Assembly: GCA_023431185.1 (NCBI GenBank)
Contig: JAEYXS010000099.1
Span: 1-22,794 of the forward strand
DNA: 22,794 nt
Direction: 5' to 3'
Source of the DNA: Verrucomicrobiota bacterium
Lineage (GTDB): Bacteria > Verrucomicrobiota > Verrucomicrobiia > Limisphaerales > JAEYXS01
Numbering within the stretch: position 1 is the stretch's first letter; each line of letters starts with the position of its first letter. The position numbers and the translations under genes are program-made. Below are positions 14,884 to 20,319 of the stretch, piece after piece. Below the pieces are notes generated by a model. It made no database searches. It was given only the letters and a program-made list of their open reading frames with translations, and was not told the origin of the DNA.

Positions 14884-16296
14884 ATGAGAATCCCGATCAT
14901 CCTCTGTATTGCCCTGCTTCCCGTCCTGGCTTTGGCGCAGGGCAAGCCCGTCTTCAAAGCTGGCGCGGCCACGAGCAACATCACCCCGCCGTTGGGCCTG
15001 GAGATCGTGGGCAATTTCGCTCCGCGTCCCATCGCGAAACATGTTCATGACGAGCTGCACGTGCGCTGCCTGGTGCTCGATGATGGCAGGACGAAACTGG
15101 TCTTTGCCGTGGCGGACAATCTCCAGATCGGGCGCGATGTCTGGGACGAGGCGAAGAAGAGGCTCGAAGCCGACACGGGCATCCCGGCCTCGCACCTGAT
15201 GTTTTCCGCCACACACACGCATTCCAGCGTTTGGCCCAGCACGAACAAGGATACCTCGCTGGACTACCGCGGCTTCATCATCTCACGCGTGGTGGATGGC
15301 GTGAAGCGTGCGCTGGGCAATCTGGAACCCGCGCGAATCGCCTGGGGCACGGGCAGGCTGCCACAGTGGGTCGGCAACCGCCGCTGGCTGCTGAAGGAAG
15401 GCTTCACGAATCCGAACCCTTTCGGCGGTGAAGATCGCGCCGTGATGAATCCGCCTGGCGCGCTGATTCCGCGCCTTGCCGGTCCCGCCGGCCCGACGAA
15501 TCCCGAGGTCTATTGCCTCTCGATTCAGGCCACCGACGGGCGGCAGATCGCGCTCATGGCGAACTACTGGCTGCATTACGTCGGCGGCGTGCCGCCGGAA
15601 CACCTGTCGGCGGATTATTTCGGCGAATTTTGCCGTCGCATCGAGGAGACGCTCGGCGCACCTTGCGTGGGCATCCTGGCCAACGGCCCGTGCGGCGACG
15701 TGAACAGCAACGACTACAGCGGCAAGACGCCTGCGGTGAACCGCGCGCCGTACGAGAAGATCAAGCTCGTGGCCAACGACCTCGCGCAGGAGGTGCTGCG
15801 GGTCCGTCAGTCGCTCACTTATCATGATTGGGTGCCGCTGAAGGCCGCCGCGAGCGATCTCGGACTCGCCGTGCGCCGTCCGACGCCGGAAATGATCCAA
15901 TGGGCGGAAGGCGTGCTGGCGAAGCCGAAGGCCGCCTCGCCGGTGCACCGCCTTGAGCAGCCCTACGCCCAGCGCGTGATGGATGCGCGCAACGCGAAGC
16001 CGGACACGGTCCAGGCCGTCATCCAGGCCTTCCGGATCGGTGACCTCGGCATCGCGTCCATTCCTTTCGAGGTCTTCACCGAAACCGGCCTCGAGATCAA
16101 GGCCCGCAGCCCGTTCAAGGACACCTTCACCATCGAACTGGCCAACGGCAGTTACGGCTACCTGCCTACGCCGGGACAGCACGATCTGGGCGGCTACGAA
16201 ACGTGGCTCGGGACCAGTCGCGTCGAACGCGAGGCCTCCGTGAAAATCACAACCAGAGCTCTGGAGCTGCTGCAAAGCATTCGCACCGCGCCATGA
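14884..16296 (+). CDS. exported neutral/alkaline ceramidase-fold hydrolase
   Basis: A 470-residue protein with signal peptide MRIPIILCIALLPVLALAQG. The N-terminal part matches the neutral/non-lysosomal ceramidase domain (PF04734): KAGAATSNITPPLGLEIVG, HVRCLVLDDGRTKLVF, and the zinc-site block SATHTHSS at 108-115 (H111, H113). Later blocks are NYWLHYVG (H231), ILANGPCGDVNSNDY (264-278), FEVFTETGLEI (395-405) and ELANGSYGYLPTP (418-430) with GYET at 437-440, corresponding to the C-terminal zinc and tyrosine region. Ceramidases hydrolyse the amide bond of ceramide; many bacterial relatives of this shorter length act on unknown amides or esters, so the substrate is open. Its TGA overlaps the ATG of the next gene (ATGA), implying coupled translation. 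Third-position G and C are very frequent here. Confidence 0.88.
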   Translation: MRIPIILCIALLPVLALAQGKPVFKAGAATSNITPPLGLEIVGNFAPRPIAKHVHDELHVRCLVLDDGRTKLVFAVADNLQIGRDVWDEAKKRLEADTGIPASHLMFSATHTHSSVWPSTNKDTSLDYRGFIISRVVDGVKRALGNLEPARIAWGTGRLPQWVGNRRWLLKEGFTNPNPFGGEDRAVMNPPGALIPRLAGPAGPTNPEVYCLSIQATDGRQIALMANYWLHYVGGVPPEHLSADYFGEFCRRIEETLGAPCVGILANGPCGDVNSNDYSGKTPAVNRAPYEKIKLVANDLAQEVLRVRQSLTYHDWVPLKAAASDLGLAVRRPTPEMIQWAEGVLAKPKAASPVHRLEQPYAQRVMDARNAKPDTVQAVIQAFRIGDLGIASIPFEVFTETGLEIKARSPFKDTFTIELANGSYGYLPTPGQHDLGGYETWLGTSRVEREASVKITTRALELLQSIRTAP

Positions 16297-17384
16297 GATG
16301 GCTTCTCTGCATCCTGCTCGTTGTTTGGGCGCGTGCGGATGCCGTTTGCGCGGAGGGGACGCCTGCCGCCGTGCCGACAGCGGGCACCTCGCGGCAGCTT
16401 GATCTCGGCGGTGTGGCACTGGAGCTTGTCCATATCCCGCCCGGGGAATTCATGATGGGCAGCACGCCGGAGGAGAAGCAGTGGGCCACGGGCATCGAAG
16501 GCGGCGCGACACCGGGGACGACGCGCGAGTCGTTCGAGGGGGAACGACCGCGGTTGACGCGCGTGAAGAACAGCTTCTGGATGGGCCGCACGGAGGTGAG
16601 TGTGGGGCAGTTCCGGCGGTTCGTGGAGGAGACCGGGTTTGTGACTGACGCGGAAAAGCCCGGCGGGGAGACGCAGGTCTTTGATCCCGAATGGGACGGC
16701 TATCATCTGACCACGAAAGTGGTGCACCCGTGGAAATCCGTGGCCGGCAAGAGTTGGCGCGATCCGAATTGGGCATTCCCGAACCGCGACGTCTTTCCCG
16801 TCGTGTGCGTGAGCTACAACGACATGAAGGCGTTCTGCCGCTGGCTGACCGGGCGCGAACGCAAGGCAGGCCGCCTGCCCGTGGGGTTGGAATACCGCCT
16901 GCCGACCGAGGCGGAGTGGGAGTATGCCTGCCGGGGCGGCAGCAAGGAGGGCCGCTACTTCTGGTGGGGAAACGAGATCGAGGAAGGCGAAGGCCGGCTG
17001 AACATCTCCGGCATGGATTTTTTGCCGGGCCGGACCAAGGCGTGGCCGCTGGCGAAGGCCCCGTGGAGCGACGGCTTTCCGTTCGTCTCGCCGGTGGATC
17101 ACTACGGCGAAAAGGGCCGCAACGGCTTCGGCCTCGCCGACATGTGCGGCGGCGTCTGGGAGATTGTCCTGGATCATTTCGACCCCAAAGGCGGGCACGA
17201 GGAAGTCTGGTTTGAAAACGCGGAGCAGCGCACAGTGTCGCGGCCCGTGTGCAAGGGTGGGAACTACTTCGATGTCCCGGGCAATGTGCGTTGCGCCGTG
17301 CGGCTGGGAATCCGGAGCGTGACCTACTCCGACTCGCGCGACGGCTTCCGCATTTGCCTTGGTCAACCTGTACCTGTAAACTGA
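16293..17384 (+). CDS. exported SUMF1/FGE-fold protein, non-catalytic by residues
   Basis: A 363-residue protein from ATG 16293, which overlaps the ceramidase stop by ATGA; the open frame to 16203 is rejected because it lies inside that gene. The signal peptide is MRWLLCILLVVWARADAVCA. The fold is SUMF1 (PF03781): ELVHIPPGEFMMGSTPEE, FWMGRTEVSVGQFRRFVEET, VSYNDMKAFCRWL, YRLPTEAEWEYACRGGS, GLADMCGGVWE and, at the end, CKGGNYFDVPGNVRCAVR with DGFRICL. In true formylglycine-generating enzymes two cysteines follow the RGGS block; here those positions are not cysteine, so sulfatase maturation is unlikely. No sulfatase gene is visible in the window. A partner or carbohydrate-binding role beside the ceramidase-fold enzyme is inferred. 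Confidence 0.85.
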   Translation: MRWLLCILLVVWARADAVCAEGTPAAVPTAGTSRQLDLGGVALELVHIPPGEFMMGSTPEEKQWATGIEGGATPGTTRESFEGERPRLTRVKNSFWMGRTEVSVGQFRRFVEETGFVTDAEKPGGETQVFDPEWDGYHLTTKVVHPWKSVAGKSWRDPNWAFPNRDVFPVVCVSYNDMKAFCRWLTGRERKAGRLPVGLEYRLPTEAEWEYACRGGSKEGRYFWWGNEIEEGEGRLNISGMDFLPGRTKAWPLAKAPWSDGFPFVSPVDHYGEKGRNGFGLADMCGGVWEIVLDHFDPKGGHEEVWFENAEQRTVSRPVCKGGNYFDVPGNVRCAVRLGIRSVTYSDSRDGFRICLGQPVPVN

Positions 17385-17424
17385 TATCCATCACTACATC
17401 AACCCACGTCTCCATATCGTATCC

Positions 17425-18246
17425 ATGATTAGAACCACGTTACTCACCCGGGTCGCCTTCGTGATTGCCGCGTTGGTGTCTTGCAGCATTCTGCACGCAG
17501 CCGAAAAGAAACCGTTCCATTTCGCCCATCGCGGCGGGGCACACGAGTTCGAGGAAAACACGCTCTTTGCCTTCCGGAGCAGCTATGAAAAAGGCATCAG
17601 GGGTTTCGAACTCGATGTGCGCATGACCAAGGACGGTGAACTGGTCGTGCTGCATGATGACTCCCTGGATCGCACTCACCAGGGCAGTGGCCCGGTTGAG
17701 CACCTGACTGCCAACGAGGCCAGAAAAGTTCGCTCCAAGAAGCAGAACGAGCCCTTGCTCTTTCTGGACACGTTGCTCGATTTCTTGAAGGACAAGCCCG
17801 GCATGTATGTGGAGTTCGAGATGAAGACCAGCAACAAGCAGCTTTATCCGGATTCCCGCATTGCCGAGTATGTCGCCAAGCTGCATCGAAAGGTCACGGC
17901 CTTTGTCCCGCAGGGATCGACTTATGTTTTCACCTCCTTCGACCAGCGTCCCCTGAAGGCGATCAAGCAGGTAGATGCCAATGCGGACATCATGCTGATC
18001 AAAGGCGGTCCGTTGACCCCGGATTTGATGGAGGCGGCCAAAGCCATCGGCTCCAAAAGAATCGCGGCAAAAATGGAAGGAACTACCCGTCTGGCCGTGA
18101 AGGAGGCCCAGAAACAAGGGTTCATTGTGACCGGATGGCCGGGCCACAATCTCAACGACTATTTCCTCGGGTTGGGCCTGGGGGTGGACGCCATCTGCAG
18201 TGATGTCCCGGTGCTGGTGCAGGAGTATATTGAGAGGAAAAAGTAG
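17425..18246 (+). CDS. exported glycerophosphodiester phosphodiesterase
   Basis: A 273-residue GDPD-family enzyme (PF03009) that cleaves glycerophosphodiesters to sn-glycerol 3-phosphate and an alcohol, here in the periplasm. The signal peptide ends near SILHAAEKK (residue about 26). The active-site set is complete: H35-R36 in FAHRGG, E44 and N45 in EENT, E62 and D64 in GFELDVRMTKDG, and H77 in VVLHDDSLDRTH. Later blocks YVEFEMKT, TSFDQRPLKAI and ITGW-like IVTGWPGHNLN with GVDAICSDVP close the TIM barrel. The gene starts 40 bases after the SUMF1-fold gene and ends 36 bases before a hydrolase gene, consistent with one operon. The glycerol 3-phosphate it releases could enter the pool handled by gpsA upstream, though that is inference. 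Confidence 0.92.
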   Translation: MIRTTLLTRVAFVIAALVSCSILHAAEKKPFHFAHRGGAHEFEENTLFAFRSSYEKGIRGFELDVRMTKDGELVVLHDDSLDRTHQGSGPVEHLTANEARKVRSKKQNEPLLFLDTLLDFLKDKPGMYVEFEMKTSNKQLYPDSRIAEYVAKLHRKVTAFVPQGSTYVFTSFDQRPLKAIKQVDANADIMLIKGGPLTPDLMEAAKAIGSKRIAAKMEGTTRLAVKEAQKQGFIVTGWPGHNLNDYFLGLGLGVDAICSDVPVLVQEYIERKK

Positions 18247-18282
18247 GATCACCCGACCGCAACCTGAGCCTGCAACGAATCC

Positions 18283-19497
18283 ATGCACATGAATCACAAC
18301 CGCTTTTCTTTCAATCGCCGCTCCTTCGTGAAGGCATCAGGAGCCGCTCTGCTCGGGGGCCTGTGGAGCAACTCCCTCTTCGGAGCCGAGGAGAAAAAGC
18401 CGTTGCCCAAGGGCTGGCATTTGCGCATGGGCAATGCCCAAACACCGGCGGAAGCCATCGCCGAACTGAAAGCCTTCAAAAAGGCGACGCCTGATCTGGC
18501 GAGCTGGGAGAAGCGGAAGGCGGCCATCCGCCAAGGAATCCTCGAAGGCGCACGGTTGGCGAATCCACCGGAGAAACCGCCACTGGACCCGGTCTATACC
18601 AACAAGCGGACGTATGAAGGCTACACGGCGGAGAGCGTGCATATCCGCAGCTGGCACGGCTTCTATCTCACGGGCACGCTGTATCGCCCCGCGGGAATCA
18701 AAGGGCCCTATGCCGGGGTCGTGTCTGCCCATGGCCATGGCGGGCGTTTCCTGCCCTCGCGCCAGACTCGCTGTGCGGTGCTGGCGCGCATGGGCGCGGT
18801 TGTTTTCCACTATGACATGGTGGGCTATGGCGATACGAAGAAGGCGGGCTGGGAGCATGGCAAGGTGCCTGAGATCCAGCGCCTGATCATGTGGAACTGC
18901 ATCCGCGCCCTGGACTTCGTTTCTTCCATCGAAGGCGTGGATCCCAAACGCATCGGCATGACGGGCAACTCCGGCGGGGCCACGCAAACCTTCCTTACCT
19001 CCGCTTTGGATGAACGCGTCGCGGTGGCCGTGCCGAGTTGTCAGGTGTCCGCTCATTTCTTTGGTGGTTGCCCCTGTGAAAGCGGCATGCCGGTCCACTG
19101 GGGGCCAAATCACAAGACCAACAATGCCGAGATCGCGGCGATGACGGCACCCCGGCCGCAGCTCATCATTTCCAACGGAGCCGATTACACCAAGAACACG
19201 CCCGAAGTGGAGTTTCGCTACATCCAGCACATCTACAGCCTTTACGGGGCTGCGGACCAGGTGGTGAACGCTCACTTCCCGCTCGAAGGACACGACTACG
19301 GGCCGAGCAAGCGTCTCGCCGCCTATCCATTCTTCATCCGTCACCTCGGACTCAACAGCCTGCGCCTCTGGGCAAAGGAGGAGCAGATCAACGAGACTTT
19401 TGCCAAGGTCGAAACCGAAGAAGAAATGCTTGTCTTCAATGCCAACAACCCCTGGCCGAAGGACGCCGTGGCGTCGAACACGCCGCTGCCGTTCTGA
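18283..19497 (+). CDS. Tat-exported alpha/beta hydrolase (acetyl-xylan-esterase-like)
   Basis: A 404-residue protein whose N-terminus carries a twin-arginine signal: NRRSFVKASGAALLGGL (R12, R13), ending near LFGAEEK. The mature protein is an alpha/beta hydrolase: the lid-entry segment GVVSAHGHGGRF (145-156), strand VVFHYDMVGYGDTKK, nucleophile elbow GMTGNSGG with S230, likely acid D301 in IISNGADYTKN, and H337 in PLEGHDYGPSKR. The layout resembles the acetyl-xylan esterase/dienelactone-type exported hydrolases common in Planctomycetota and Verrucomicrobiota. The substrate is probably an ester of a sugar or lipid. An alternative start is M3. It is the last gene of the five-gene run; after its stop the sequence decays into non-coding text with a dnaE remnant. 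No terminator hairpin is evident. Confidence 0.88.
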   Translation: MHMNHNRFSFNRRSFVKASGAALLGGLWSNSLFGAEEKKPLPKGWHLRMGNAQTPAEAIAELKAFKKATPDLASWEKRKAAIRQGILEGARLANPPEKPPLDPVYTNKRTYEGYTAESVHIRSWHGFYLTGTLYRPAGIKGPYAGVVSAHGHGGRFLPSRQTRCAVLARMGAVVFHYDMVGYGDTKKAGWEHGKVPEIQRLIMWNCIRALDFVSSIEGVDPKRIGMTGNSGGATQTFLTSALDERVAVAVPSCQVSAHFFGGCPCESGMPVHWGPNHKTNNAEIAAMTAPRPQLIISNGADYTKNTPEVEFRYIQHIYSLYGAADQVVNAHFPLEGHDYGPSKRLAAYPFFIRHLGLNSLRLWAKEEQINETFAKVETEEEMLVFNANNPWPKDAVASNTPLPF

Positions 19498-19684
19498 GGC
19501 ACTCGCCAAAAAGGCCATGCTGCTCTCGGGAGCGGTCGGCTGGAAAGGTTCTGCTGTTGAATCCGTCGCGAAGGCGGCGGCCATCGATCCTGCGCCGGGC
19601 AGCACGCATACGGACGCGGAGCCCGTGTTGATTCTCATCTGCCCGCTCGCGAGGGCGGGGGGAGTTGGTCGGGGAAGAAGTGGT

Positions 19685-19933
19685 GTTATGTGCGGCCTGA
19701 TCATCGAGCAGCGGACGTATCACCAGGTCACGGGTGAGGCGATGAAGTTCCTGACGTTGTGCGACGGGACGGGGATGGTGGAGACGGAGCTGTTCGCGGC
19801 CACCTACCGGAGCTATGGGCTGGCCACGGTGCGGTATCCGGTGCTGGAGATCAGTGCGACGGTCTAGGGGTATGAGAATGGTCGGGGGTTCAGTTTGCGG
19901 GTGCTGAGGGCGGGGAGGCCGAGAGGTGGGTGA
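19685..19933 (+). pseudogene. fragment of DNA polymerase III alpha subunit, OB-fold region
   Basis: The frame reads CGLIIEQRTYHQVTGEAMKF, then LTLCDGTGMVETELFAATYR, SYGLATVRYPVLEISATV, a TAG at 19865-19867, then GYENGRGFSLRVLRAGRP before a TGA at 19931. This is the OB-fold (nucleic-acid-binding) segment found near the C-terminus of C-family polymerases, with the typical MKFLTLEDETGMVE-like strand. The in-frame TAG splits a motif that continues beyond it, so it is a dead remnant. The text just upstream (19,625-19,680) is the GC-rich CTCGCGAGGGCGGGGGG type that looks like interspersed non-coding repeat. The first polymerase fragment (10698-11054) covers an earlier part of the same protein on the same strand. 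Confidence 0.72.
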
Positions 19934-20074
19934 TAAGGACAGATTCAACAATGATTAAATGGGATTACTCTGTCTATTGCATCCTTGAATGCATAGATGG
20001 CTTCTAGTGAAGTTTAATTCTTTAATTGTCGCTATTATAGATAAGCGGCATTGAGATTAAAATAAAGTAATCCA

Positions 20075-20103
20075 TTGACATAGTTTGTTCTAAGGCGTTT
20101 TCT
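20075..20103 (+). promoter_or_regulatory. possible sigma70-type promoter for the giant repeat protein
   Basis: A perfect TTGACA (20075-20080) is followed after 17 bases by TTTTCT, a weak -10. A transcript from here would have a leader of about 210 bases, including the hairpin at 20129-20151. Confidence 0.3.
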
Positions 20104-20128
20104 ATTCCTCGAAGAATTAAACAAGAGA

Positions 20129-20151
20129 GTGCTCCGCCCAAGACGGAGTAC
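20129..20151 (+). promoter_or_regulatory. leader hairpin of unknown role
   Basis: GTGCTCCG and CGGAGTAC form an 8-base-pair stem with one G-T wobble around the 7-base loop CCCAAGA. No T-tract follows, so it is not an intrinsic terminator. It lies about 170 bases before the start codon in the probable untranslated leader. Confidence 0.3.
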
Positions 20152-20319
20152 CATCAATCAAGCCCAAGGGAAGATATGCCTGTGGTGTATTGTCGTCTGT
20201 TGCGGGCGCTGCTGTATGGAGCGTTATGCGAGGATTCGTTAAGTCGCCCAGAATTTGGCATCCGGGCGCAATACGCCAACAATTGATGATCGGGCGGTAG
20301 CAAAAACAAGGAGGGGAAT

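Larger units (their letters stand above)
19934..20319. other. AT-rich leader region of the giant repeat protein
   Basis: About 385 bases, clearly richer in A and T than the rest of the window between about 19,945 and 20,125. It holds a possible promoter at 20075-20103 and a hairpin at 20129-20151. The last 150 bases before the start are GC-richer and show no frame that I recognise. Confidence 0.55.

Noticed and set aside
15283..17366. Long minus-strand open frames (up to 390 codons) over the ceramidase and SUMF1 genes
   Set aside because: They arise from the high third-position GC of the plus-strand genes; they have no domain sense, and the plus-strand frames have signal peptides and full family motifs.
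19498..19684. Open frame running from the hydrolase gene end towards the dnaE remnant, with text such as AVGWKGSAVESVAKAAAID
   Set aside because: It may be a scrap of a lost gene, but I could not link it to any family, and it ends in GC-rich repeat-like sequence; not enough to annotate.
18337..19704. A 455-codon minus-strand frame over the Tat-exported hydrolase gene
   Set aside because: Its translation is rich in R, H and A with no recognisable fold, while the plus strand encodes a complete catalytic triad hydrolase.
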